DNA of 64,000 nucleotides from Cliona cf. orientalis (Eukaryota > Porifera > Demospongiae > Clionaida > Clionaidae). Location of the stretch: positions 7,388,045 to 7,452,044 of the forward strand of contig OZ005694.1 of assembly GCA_963930775.1 (NCBI GenBank). The letters are read 5' to 3'. The notes beneath the pieces are model-generated. The model was not told the DNA's origin. It saw nothing but the letters and a program-made list of their open reading frames with translations, and did no database searches. Positions 1-12,500 of this stretch are shown here, one piece after another. The position numbers and the translations under genes are program-made. How positions within the stretch are numbered: the first letter of the stretch is position 1; each line of letters starts with the position of its first letter.

Positions 1-1509
1 AGATCGAATTTCGGCCAACGGGCGAACACGGAAACGCTGATGGTCTCTCGTCTTCCTCTCAAAGGAGTCAAACCAAAAGATACTAGTTCAGATTCGAGAA
101 TCTTCAATATCTCTCAAATGGAAGCCTTACCTGTAAACGTCCGCCGACTACGAGCTGCGACTGGATCCGACCCTCTCCTAAGCAAGGTGTACAGGTACAC
201 TAGGGGAAATTGGCCTCGACAGATACCCCAATGCCTGCGACCATTTTACAACAGACGTCATGAGTTGACGGTGGAGGAGGGGTGTCTCCTATGGGGATAT
301 AGGGTGATTGTACCGAAATGCCTGAGAGAGAAGCTATTGCAGGAGCTACACAAGGATCACCCAGGAGTAATCCGGATGAAATCAGTTGCCCGGAGTTTTA
401 TGTGGTGGCCTGGTCTCGACAAGGATATCGAGAATCTAGTGAAAAGCTGTCAATCCTGCCAAGCTGTCAAGCGAGCTCCTCCGGTTGCTCCCCTTCACCC
501 CTGGATCTGGCCCTCCAAACCTTGGCAAAGAGTTCACCTGGATTTCGCGGGGCCATTTCAAGGATCCATGTTTCTGGTTGGCGTCGACGCGTACTCAAAG
601 TGGCCAGAAGTTCGTGTGATGTCTGCAACCACTGCCTCAGCCACTCTGGATGTGTTGAGAGAATGGTTTGCTGTACACGGAATCCCGGAACAGTTAGTCA
701 CTGATAATGGCACTCAGTTTACGTCCGAATTGTTCGAAATCTTCGCAAAACAAAACGGTATCAAACACATCAAAAGTGCTCCCTACCACCCTGCTTCGAA
801 TGGACTGGCAGAGAGATTTATACAGTCACTAAAGCAGAGTCTAAAGGCCTCAGTAAACGATGGCCGTACGCTGATTCAAAGACTGTCATCTTATCTGTTG
901 TCATATCGAACTACCACTCATTCAACTACCGGTGTCTCTCCCTGCAAACTTCTAATGCAAAGAGACCTCCGTACACGTTTCAGTTTATTGCTACCGAACA
1001 CTGAACAATCCGTAATGGAGAAACAATCTGTGCAAAAGTCGTCTCACGATCGTCGGTCTGGAGCAAGAGAGTTTATCGTCGGAGACCGGGTTCTAGCTCG
1101 AAATCACAGACCTGGACCAGATTGGATTCCTGGCACTATAGTCGATGTGCTAGGTCCTGTAACTTATGTTGTTGAAATTGAGGAAGGAGGACAACGTTGG
1201 AAGAGGCATATCGACCAGCTAAAGGACTGGTTAGCCCCTACAAGTAGCGACAATTCAAGATCGCAACCTGAGACTCACCATGAGCAAAGTGAGCAATTCT
1301 TTCCTGCTAATTCTGATCCTTCTCCTAACTCAGATACTACTGAGCCTGCTGCAGATCCGATTGATCCAGGAACTGAGGAGTTAGAACCTCCCGAAACTGA
1401 AAGTAACGATCCCACTCCTCCTCCTGAGGAGCCTGCCGAGAGCGGTTCCGAGACTGTTGAGCGTAGATATCCTACCCGCAACAGACAACCACCAAACTAC
1501 TACCACTAA
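1..1509 (+). pseudogene. Ty3/gypsy pol, 3' part (integrase), frameshifted
   Basis: C-terminal pol region of an LTR retrotransposon; integrase inserts element cDNA into the host genome. The long open frame starts at base 40 (489 aa to the TAA at 1507). It shows an H2C2 zinc finger (H104, H107, C137, C140), a catalytic core with D168, D222 and E258 (DD35E spacing) and a GPY/F-type C-terminal module (GPVTYVV near residue 370), followed by an acidic, Pro-rich tail. Bases 3-47 encode the typical upstream junction peptide (ending NADGL) in a different frame from the SRLPL that should follow. A 2-nt loss in a CT run near base 45 therefore appears to break pol. Protease, reverse transcriptase and RNase H lie outside the window. 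Type is clear; the frameshift argues that this copy is inactive. Confidence 0.9.
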
Positions 1510-1579
1510 CTGTGGAACTCTTCATTCAGTCACCCTCATGTTTATTCACTAATTTTTGTACTGGGGGTTATTCATTTTT

Positions 1580-1593
1580 AAGGGGGGAGGAAA
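1580..1593 (+). other. polypurine tract of the LTR element
   Basis: A purine-only run (AAGGGGGGAGGAAA) lies immediately before the LTR, where plus-strand DNA synthesis is primed in LTR retrotransposons. Confidence 0.75.
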
Positions 1594-1874
1594 TGTGGTA
1601 TATATGTCATCCTGTATTGCATGCCTTGTCATTCTTAGTCACTTCCTTTTTGTATGCATATTTAAGTCTCATGCATTTCCTGTTCTACACAGTCTACAGT
1701 ACAGTCTAGTCTGTCATCTCAGTTTGTGCTCTCTATCTGTATGTATGTCCTTGTGCACTTTAAATAAAATATTTACCTCAGTGACAGTGCTAGCTAGGAT
1801 AGACTTGCCACTTGCAAGTTAGTCAGTTAGTTAGCTACTTAGCAGTCTCTTCATTAGTGGTGCGATACACCACA
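1594..1874 (+). repeat. 3' LTR of the Ty3/gypsy element
   Basis: A 281-bp LTR that begins TGTGGT and ends ACCACA, a perfect 6-bp terminal inverted repeat of the TG...CA type. A polyadenylation hexamer AATAAA is at 1763-1768. It directly follows the polypurine tract and the integrase stop. The base after the LTR starts ATAAT; the partner target-site duplication is off the left edge, so it cannot be checked. The element lies 403 bp upstream of the start codon of the EGF receptor gene and in the same orientation. Confidence 0.85.
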
Positions 1875-2041
1875 ATAATTATCATCACTTTCATCGCACA
1901 GTCTGACGGTCTGAGCTGAGTCTCAACACAGCAATGCGGATGTGTCAGCAAGAGTATCACCTTGAAGTCCTCCGCAGTCCCATTTCAAACCACATGATAA
2001 GGGGAAAACGAGCCCCACCCCCACTTCGCTTGCAAATTATG

Positions 2042-2145
2042 GCGCATGCGCACTGTACAATCACGACAGGAGTGTGTTTTTTCGTATTTGTGATTATTTG
2101 TTTTTGCTATATCCAATCCCCAGCCTCGTGCTAGTACTATAAAGG
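2042..2145 (+). promoter_or_regulatory. Putative promoter of the EGF/FN3 receptor gene
   Basis: Three ordered motifs precede the receptor start codon at 2278: a palindromic GCGCATGCGC (2042-2051, NRF-1-like), a CCAAT box (2113-2117) and TATAAAGG (2138-2145). The spacing of CCAAT and TATA (about 25 bp) is plausible for a core promoter, with a 5' UTR of roughly 100 nt. No experimental start site is available; the assignment rests on motif match and position only. Confidence 0.45.
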
Positions 2146-2277
2146 CCCCCACAGTAATGAATCTTGACATTCATGCATGCATACAGGAAACTGCGCTGAT
2201 CACGGTACTGGGTGATAAAAGCAGGATCCACACCGGGGCTTAGCGTATAGACGTCTACAGCTAGGATCGCGCAAAAG

Positions 2278-3558
2278 ATGAACATCCGAGTGGCGTTTTG
2301 TTTGGTTCTGCTTTGGCTGGCCGTTTATTTTGTGGGGAGCCGTGGACAAAGTGGGTAAGCTGCCCAATGCCATGATAAACTTATCGCGATACGGTAGATA
2401 TTACAATGCAATGGTCTATACTATTAATAGGCTTATGATTACTAGGCCAGTGGGGGATTTATATCTATATCTTCGAAAATCAAGTTCAGTTAATTGCCGT
2501 AATTAGCACATAATACATCATCATGATTATCATGATCATGAGACTTGCAATTGGTATACGAGTCGATAATAATTATTATCAATGCATGTATTGCAGAAGA
2601 TCCCCCATGCCATAATAATTATTATAAGCATTTGAGATCAGTTGAGACCTGCGCATGCATGGCTGTAATTTACAATAATGATTATAATAATAATAGCTAC
2701 GGTCACTATGCTATTATAGCTGAGTTTGATGATGGTCTATAATGATGATTATTATTATTATGACATAATTATATAGTGTGTGCTATCAGTCACGAGCTAT
2801 ATCCCAGGTGTCCTACCGGAGTAGTGTCTACTATTATTACACCAGCTGTGGATTTTTTGGCTGGGACAGATGTAGACGGTATGTACTAGTAAATTTATTT
2901 AATTTCAAGGGGAGCACATTATATTTTATTTCTTTCACAGTTCTTCCTACAGGAGTCAGTCCTACACTAGTTACCGGCAAGGCAGCATGTTTGGTTGCTG
3001 CAATGGATACAGATTATGTGGTGCAAGTAGCTGCTGTGGTGAGCATGAACAGTAATTTGCAATTGTACATTAAACAAGCACATAATATTATAGCTACACA
3101 TTCCAAACTTTTGCATGCAATCCGGCTTATTTTGAAATGCATGAGGAATCATTAATTTTAGACTATGCATGCCACTGTAATAAATGAATAGTGAACGTCA
3201 CTACTTGGTAGTGACATCTGTGGCAAAATGTAGTGACCGTCACTAGCTACATTTTGTCACAGATGTCACCATACCAAGTAGTGACATTCATGCACTTTCA
3301 TTTTTACAGTGTGCACGTGCATGCATGTGCATGCATGCATGCATGCATGTTACATTGTACTTATGCCAGTGTGATTATAAGTATTGCTCACACATAATAA
3401 TAGAGACATTATGACATGATGTATATTATACTGAGTAATCATTGTGGCCTGTATGCATGCAGCTATTTGTAATGAACCCTGTCAGAATGGTGGCAGCTGT
3501 ACCAGTCCTGATACATGCACCTGTACCCCTGGATGGACAAATTCAACGTGTCAGTCTG
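2278..3558 (+). other. Receptor exons 1-4: signal peptide, EMI-like module, first EGF
   Basis: Exon 1 2278-2354 (ATG, signal peptide, ends phase 2), exon 2 2777-2878 and exon 3 2941-3038 (together the CYQS...RSSYRS...CCNGYRLCG segment with tyrosines, a paired Cys motif and a final CC, resembling EMI modules), exon 4 3463-3558 (six-Cys EGF without the calcium-binding DxDEC start). From exon 3 onward the splice phase is 1, matching the EGF exons that follow. The EMI label is by motif resemblance only. Confidence 0.75.
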
Positions 3559-6500
3559 GTGAGCTATTATAATATTATAGCTACAGTAGTACATGCAGTG
3601 CATGACCTACATGCATGAGCTTGAGCCATAAGCTAAATTATATAGTTATGACGTGGTTAAACTTTATAATAGTAATCATTGAACAATTAATAATAACATG
3701 TTTCAGATGTGGATGAATGTGAGGACTCCGCCCTTAACAACTGCGATCAGCTTTGCACAAATACCATAGGCAGTTACAATTGCAGCTGCACTGACTCGGG
3801 ATATAGACTCTCAACCGATGGATACACTTGTCTTGGTAAACATGCACTCTTTGTGTGTCCCATTGCTAATCATTAACAATCGTTGACGTATACAAGACTT
3901 AATTATATCATATTATGAGACTATATTATCACTTTGAATATTCCTAGTTTTACCATGAATCAGATTAATTTTGTAATGCGTGGATCGATCCTTGTAATTT
4001 AAATACAGATGTTGATGAATGTACCGAAAGCATTGCTGATTGTGCTGATCTGTGCCACAATGTCAATGGTAGTTACTACTGCAGCTGCTCAGGATCAGGT
4101 TACCGACTACAGAATGATAATATTACTTGTGAAAGTGAGTCGATAATTCATTTAAAATAGGATTTGTGGGCCCGGGGGTACGTACTAATATTATAATTAT
4201 ATAAATGCATGATTAACCTTGCATGATATATACTTCAATTATCACACACTGACTGCATGCATGCGTACAATGCAGACATTGATGAATGTGAGGAGGATAT
4301 TGATGGATGTGAGCAAGAATGTACTGATACTGATGGTAGTTACAATTGCTCTTGTAGTCTTGGGTATACTCTGGCAATTGATGAACATGGCTGTGACGGT
4401 GAGTGCTATAATAATAATAATAACTTAATTTATGTGCAATTCTATACACCATGTGCATGGTCATGTATTGAATTCACTGTAAAAATTTAGGGGTAGTGTC
4501 CACCATTTGCCTGCCCTATATCACACCAATTGCCCATTTCATATGGGAGACAAAGTATATAGTGGGATCTATACCTACCTTTATTTTTACAGTGTTAACT
4601 ATTATAATAATTATGAATACAGATGTGGATGAATGTACACTAAATACTCACAACTGTGAACATACTTGTGAGAACACCATTGGATCATTTCTTTGTGGTT
4701 GTAATGCCGGATATGAGCTAATCAGTGATGGTAGAACATGCAGAGGTATGAACAAACTTAAGACCACGATTTAATCATTAAATTTTTGTAGCTCATGATC
4801 ATATTTGCAGCATGCTATACTGGCTCCGTGCTGGAATGGCTCGGCCGGCTCGCAAGAACTTAGAAAAATTTCGACAAGTGAAAAGAAAAAAAAAAATCAA
4901 AGCATAAAGCAAGATTTGAACCCGCTAGCTACATTCTGTTCCACACACAAGAGCCCCAACCACTACACCACCGCTGTTGTCGCTGCTGCCAATCATTATT
5001 TCCCCCCTATCATATAGACAAACCCTAGAGACTAACCCTGCTAACCATTGGCAACCCATCCCCAACCCCCCCCCCCCAGCCCCTCCCATCCATATCACGT
5101 ATAGCCAAACCCTAGAGACTAACCCTGCTAACCATTGGCAACCCAGCCCAAAACCCCCTAGCCCCACCCACCTATACCGCGTATATACCATATACGCAGT
5201 ATAGGTGGGTGGGGCTAGGGCGTATATGCATATCATCCATTGTTGCGCGCGCCTCCCTATGGCCATTCCAGCACGTCGCACGGAGCCATTGTGGCACGCT
5301 ACAACATTCCATGATTCACCCTTAACAAGTGCCTACGGTGGCCCAGAAAGGCCATTCCATACCATAATTTTTTAAAGTTGAATTTTGCTATTTTTCAATC
5401 TTGTACTTTTGCAAACTTGTATGTTTTTTAATCTTGCATTTTTGCAAACATGCAGTTGCCAATAATGCACTCTTACAAGAAGTTTTATTTTTGACAACCC
5501 AAACCCGATCAGCAAAATTCAACTTTGAAAAATTATGGTATGGAATGGCCCTTTTGGGCCACCGTAAGTGTCCCCTCTCCAATTGAAGCTGCTTTCGTCC
5601 CTAGTAATCCCCATCTTATTTCAGGAGTCAGGATCTGTTGTTTATAAGCATTTACTTACAGCTAACTTATTACTTTTTCAGATGTCAATGAGTGCCACGC
5701 TGAACAAGAAAATAATTGTGACCAAATTTGTACGAATACCATTGGATCGTACAACTGCAGCTGTGGCTCAGGATACCTGCTAAATGAAGATGGATATCAG
5801 TGTGATGGTACAGTAGCTTTAAATAAAATATTCTTGCATTTCATATTAATATTAGTAATTATTAATTTTTATTGCCAGTATAATTATTGTTATAGATATT
5901 GATGAATGCCTGGAGGAAAATCATTCATGTCAGCATATCTGCATCAACACCAATGGCTCATATGCATGCGACTGTAATGAAGGCTATGCTCTGACTAGTG
6001 ATGGACGTACTTGCAGAGGTATAATGATAATTATTTATTATGAGGTTCATGTTCTTAATATGCACCACATTATCGAATTGGAATCCTTATAATTAACTAA
6101 TAGATGTCAATGAGTGTCGAGAAGGGACTGATCTGTGTGCTCAGAACTGCCACAACTCCATTGGATCATATGTGTGCACATGTGTTGACGGTTTTATCAT
6201 AAGCATCGATGAAATGAACTGTATTGGTGAGCTCTGCATGCATGCATGCTCACATGACTGTGAATTTCTTTCTGTACATAGTATCTGTCAGCCTAGCAAA
6301 TTCTTGACCCCCCAAATGTAGCATTTATGCATACATTCCTGTCACCTTAATTTATGAATAATAGAAAATGCACTCGACCAGCTAGCTCATATAGCTATAT
6401 ATAGTCCTTGAGTTGAAATCTGGCATGATATTCATGTTTAAATGCAGACATCAATGAATGCAGTGATGGTATCCATAGTTGTGAGCAGATATGCAATAAC

Positions 6501-9500
6501 ACTCAAGGATCACACCACTGTCTCTGTTTCGAGGGGTATGAGCTCAACAGTAATGGCTACTCGTGCAGTGGTAAGCAATACACATTAATTCATACGACAA
6601 AGGAGAGATTGAGTAATTATTAATTATTAAATTTACATGATTGCAATAGTATTCATATACGATTCGAATACTGAGTGCTCTGTGTATCCATGGACGATTG
6701 CATATTGATCTCGTCCATGTAGGTGAATTTATTCACAGTTGCTGTCATAAGTGTAATAATATGGCTAAAATTAGCTATTACCACATCCAAACTTATGCAG
6801 ATGTAGATGAATGTGCTGATGGCATTAGTGAATGTGATCAGAATTGTCACAATAACATTGGGTCATACACCTGCTCCTGTGACACTGGTTTTACTCTCAA
6901 TGACGACAGACTGCATTGTGATGGTAATTAAAAGTAATTCATGACATTGTGAGTATTATAATATTATTTATAGCATTGCCTTTATTGTAGACAATGATGA
7001 GTGTAGCAATAATGAAACCAATATTTGTGAAGAACTTTGTATCAATACTAACGGTAGCTTTTACTGTGGATGCTCAATACCTGGCTACACATTGCAGAGT
7101 AATGGAACTGCATGCCAAAGTGAGTTAAGTGTAGAATATAAATTATTGTGACACTATAATGCCAACGTACGCACATGCACACAATAATAATATTATGTGT
7201 TTAACCACAGCAAGACTCGCTTAAAATTGATTTTGCTCATGGTTTGCACAGATCTTGATGAATGTGCTGAAGGAGTTAGTGGTTGTGCACAGAACTGCAC
7301 TGACACAGATGGGAGCTATAACTGTTCTTGCTATGATGGTTACCTCCTTCAAAATGATGATCATAGCTGCAACGGTAACTTCTGTTTTGCATGTTGATGT
7401 CTACAGTGGACAATCATTAGTCTGGGTACCGGTGGAAATTTTCTAATACTATAGATGTTGATGAGTGTCAAGAAAATCTCCATTCTTGTCAGCATATCTG
7501 CATCAACACTAATGGCAGCTTTTCGTGTGGCTGTAATGAAGGATTCATGCTTGATGGTGATGGACAGAATTGCACTGGTAAAAATTATAATGTTTAGCCT
7601 AAGAATGAGTATTATATAAGTGGCCATGTATCACGTAATACACACATGTATGTCACGTAGATGTTGATGAGTGCTCTGATGGAACACATCAATGCACGCA
7701 GAACTGTAACAATACCCTTGGTTCCTATATCTGTACATGTGACAGTGGTTTCATAATCGATGCTGATGGCAGAACATGTGATGGTAAGCATAGCAATCAT
7801 CCACACATTACCTGGTATGCATGTAGCTAACCCTTAACAACTTGTGGGATTCTCCTTGTGTATGTGCAGATATCAATGAGTGTAGCAATGGAACTCATAG
7901 CTGTGAGCAAGTGTGTAACAACACCCAGGGATCCCATCACTGCCTCTGCTACAATGGATATGAACTGAACGTTGATGGCTACACATGTACAGGTACTAAT
8001 ACCCCAAATAAACACAGAACGCACACATATTCATTGAATCAGATTACTAGAATACTGTATTTATGCTAATAAGACGCATGATCTAATTAGCACAAGAAAT
8101 TCGCGTACTAGTACGTGTATCTTAATGGAGTGTGTGACGATTTTTACCAGTAAATTGCGCTAAATTTAAGATCGTAATTTTCTTAGCTTACATTCCATTT
8201 AATCATTATGTGCCAACTAATGAATGCATAGCTACTATTGATATATTATGCAACTGCCCTGGCTTTTAATGTAGTGAACTAGATGCATGCTTAATTTTGT
8301 ATCTATGAATAATATTGTAGATGTTGACGAGTGTGCTACAGGAGTTGAAGAGTGTGATCAAAACTGTCAAAACAACGTGGGATCTTATGAATGTTCTTGC
8401 AATTTGGGCTTCATGCTCAACAATGATGGATTCCGTTGTGATGGTATTGTATTAATATGCTTAATTACATTCTACAATGATCTACAAAAACTACAGATAT
8501 TGATGAATGTGCCACTGGAGATGACGAATGTAACCATGTTTGCATCAACACAATTGGCAGTTTCTTATGCAACTGTTCAGGGCCTGGCTATCGACTTCAA
8601 AATGATGGTCTTACGTGTCTAAGTGAGTTAGTCATTAAATTTATGTATAATAATATACAATCACTACAATAGTATATCATGCATGTCGATTAAATAAATT
8701 CAATACTGAGTTGTAATGTGTAGTTATCTAGCTAGCTATACGGTTATCATAACTGTGTATTGAATTCATTTTTATTTCCAGATATTGATGAGTGTACTGA
8801 GAGAATGGATGGATGTGCTCAGATTTGCACTGACACTGATGGAAGCTACACCTGTTCCTGTAATTCTGGTTACCAACTAGGAAACAATAATCATGATTGT
8901 GATGGTAAGACGTACCATGAATGTAGTACGTTACTATGAGCATCCTTGTTATCATACCATATTATTTTCCTGTAGATATCGATGAGTGTAGTGAAGGCAC
9001 AAATGGTTGTGATCAACTATGCAGTAACACCATTGGATCATTTGAATGTGTCTGTAATGTTGGTTATAGATTAGCTTCCGATGGTTTCACATGTAATGGT
9101 ATGCATATCAGTTGCTTTTATGAGTGTGGATAGATCTAAAATATTATCATTTAATGTAGATATCAATGAATGTATGGAGGAGAGTGATAGATGTGACCAT
9201 AACTGCCAAAACACAGAGGGATCATACACATGCACCTGCAGTGAAGGCTTTCTTCTCGACAACAATGGATATTCATGCATTGGTATGTTATAGTATGATA
9301 TCTTAATGCCTCAGAGGCTGCAAAAATAGCAGTGTGGCAACATGATATGGGACCATTGTATTATCTGCAATGTAGAAATTGATGAGTGTCAAGATGGAAA
9401 TAGCTCTTGTGAACAAGTGTGCACGAACACCATTGGCTCATATGAATGTGCTTGCAATGATGGATACAGATTAAACCGAGATGGACTAACATGCACAGGT

Positions 9501-12500
9501 AGCTAATGGATGCCATTTTAGTATAAACTCATAATGTAATGATAATAATTAACTTTTTACTAGATGTTGACGAGTGTACAGAAGGAACTCATCAATGTAC
9601 TCAGAACTGTAATAATACAGTTGGCTCATACATCTGCAGTTGCAATGAGGGCTTCATTATTGATGTCGATGGACTAACTTGTGATGGTGAGTTAACTCAA
9701 ATTTATTAATACTGACCAAAACTCTCTCTCTCTCTTTCTCTTTCTGCATGCCTCTCTCTCACACACACCCACATATGCACGTGCACACACACAATATTAT
9801 GCATAGACATCAATGAGTGTAGTGATGCTGACAGTCATAGCTGTGAACAGGTATGCAACAACACTCAAGGATCACATCGCTGCCTCTGCTTTGATGGTTA
9901 CAGACTTGATAGCAATGGATACTCATGTACAGGTCAGAAGCTAGTTGATCTATGTAGCTATTATACTTGATTTCATTTTTACTAATCCAAAAATTTTAAT
10001 AGATGTTGATGAATGTGCTGAGCAGGTGGATGAATGTGACCAAAATTGTCACAATAATGATGCATCGTATTCATGTTCCTGTAACTTTGGCTTCACACTC
10101 AATGATGATGAGTTGCACTGTGATGGTAATGTATAAAAGATGGTATGCATATCAAACAGATATTGAAATTGTTTATTTCAGATATTGATGAGTGCACTAT
10201 GGGATCTGCTGAATGTAATCACTACTGTCGAAACACTGCTGGTAACTACTATTGCACTTGTTACGGATCTGGGTATCGACTGCAGGACGATAATTCCACT
10301 TGTCTCAGTAAGTTGGCAGTTAGACTATATTATATTATAGTGTGTATATTATTATTGGTTTTATTCATACAATGTCATAGATATTGATGAATGCACTGAG
10401 GGTATAGATGGCTGTGCTCAGATATGCACAGATACGGATGGTAGCTACATCTGTTCTTGTGATCCTGGCTATCGATTTAGCAGTGATAATCTCGGATGCA
10501 ATGGTGAGCCCCTGATCATGAGTGCAATTGCTTCTATGGAATCTTTCAAAGTATGATTGACACAACACAGACATTGATGAATGCCGTGAAAATATGGATA
10601 GCTGTGATCATATATGCTCTAATACACCTGGATCATACATATGCAGCTGCCGCGCTGGCTATAGACTTTCCTTGGATAACCAAACTTGCAACGGTAATTG
10701 TTACATGTTACAGTAGCTATAGGGATTGTATTATAACCATGCTCAACACATGTAAACAGATATTGATGAATGTGCTGAGGGAACTCACAGGTGTGAGCAT
10801 AATTGTAGCAATACTGATGGCTCCTATGCTTGTCGGTGTGCTTTTGGTTATCGAATTGATAGTAACGGCTATTCTTGCAATGGTATATTAATTCCTATGC
10901 ATACTCTTGCCTATTGGAAGGTATTACCTTTAGTTACTGTTTGTCAGATATTAATGAATGTACTGAGAATAGAGCCAGCTGCTCACAGACTTGCATTAAC
11001 ACCGATGGATCCTATGAATGCGGCTGCAATCTGGGGTTTGAGTTGGACAGAAATGGAAGGATCTGTCAAGGTATGCGTGTAGAATGTTTAACTTATAGCC
11101 GTAAAATTTAATAATATTAATAATTTTATTATAAAGATGTGGACGAATGTTTTGGAGACACGGACCTTTGCGCTCAGATGTGTACCAATACTATTGGGTC
11201 GTACAACTGCAGCTGTGACACTGGGTATCGACTAAATGAAGATGGATACCAATGTGATGGTTAGTAAAACTTTTTACTATCATAGTCACTGTGTGGCTTA
11301 CAGTACCAGCTAAATCGCTTGTAAATCACCTGTGAATTGCTTCTAATAGAAATTAATGAATGTCAAGAGAGATCTGATTTATGCGAGCAAATATGCATCA
11401 ATACAAACGGGTCCTATGATTGTCAGTGCTATGATGGATACACACTTAACAGTGATGGATTGACATGCAGTGGTGAGCAGCAAGTATAAAAAGATGCTAT
11501 CATAAAGTTTAATAATTGAGTATGTATGACAAAATTATTAATTTGTTAATTTAAGTATCGGTATTAAAGTTTTGGCGACCTTCAAAAATTTCAGCATAAA
11601 TATTATATAGTATCATCATCTTTTGTTCATCATAGATGTGGATGAGTGCTCTGACGGAACTCATGAATGTACACAGAACTGTATTAATACAATTGGTTCG
11701 TATGTCTGTAGCTGTAATGATGGCTTCATTATCGATGTTGATAGACGGACTTGTGATGGTGAGTATCTACTTCCATGATACTATACACTAACAATCATTT
11801 TGTATAATATCATAATATAGATATCAATGAGTGTAGCGATGGCATTCACAGCTGTCAACAAGTTTGTAATAATACTCAAGGATCACATCACTGCCTATGC
11901 TTTGATGGCTATGAACTTAATAGTGACGGATACTCTTGTGCAGGTCAGAAATAGAATGTTGACCTCATAAAAATGTGAAAATATAACATCCATAGATATT
12001 GATGAGTGTCTGACTGGTGTTGAGCAATGTGATCAAAACTGTGAAAACAATATTGGATCTTATGCCTGTTCCTGTGATTCTGGTTTCACACTGAATACTG
12101 ATGGCTATCGTTGTGATGGTGAGCAATTTCAATCATTCCCATAATATCAGTAGTTTGTCAGAATCTAAAATTAATTATCTCATCTACAAAACCCTAGCTC
12201 TGTATCCATGTGCACATCATAATTACTTGGCTACATGATCTTTTAATTACTAGTAACTATGATCATCATCTTAATAATACTATACTAGCTCATTTCTGCC
12301 CTTAATCTCTAGACATAAATGAATGTGTTGATGGAGCTAGTGGTCCCTTCAACTGCCCTCAAGTCTGTGTGAATGATCCTGGGACATTTCATTGTGATTG
12401 CTATTCTGGGTATATCATTAACTCAGATAACAGTACATGCTCTGGTTAGTTCAAAAATATTGTAACTTTTTGAGGGATATCATAATAATAGAATTTACAA

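Larger units (their letters stand above)
3707..8904 (+). other. Receptor exons 5-21: cbEGF array, first part
   Basis: One EGF per exon, all phase 1-1: 3707-3835, 4009-4134, 4276-4398, 4623-4745, 5682-5807, 5896-6018, 6104-6226, 6448-6570, 6801-6923, 6991-7119, 7252-7374, 7455-7577, 7661-7783, 7870-7992, 8321-8443, 8497-8622, 8782-8904. Most are exactly 123 nt; 126 or 129 nt exons carry one or two extra residues (often a GYRLQ-type third loop). By signature, exons 10-15 and 16-21 are two successive A-B-C-D-E-F blocks, and exons 6-9 read as E-F-X-Z of a partial block. Confidence 0.88.
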
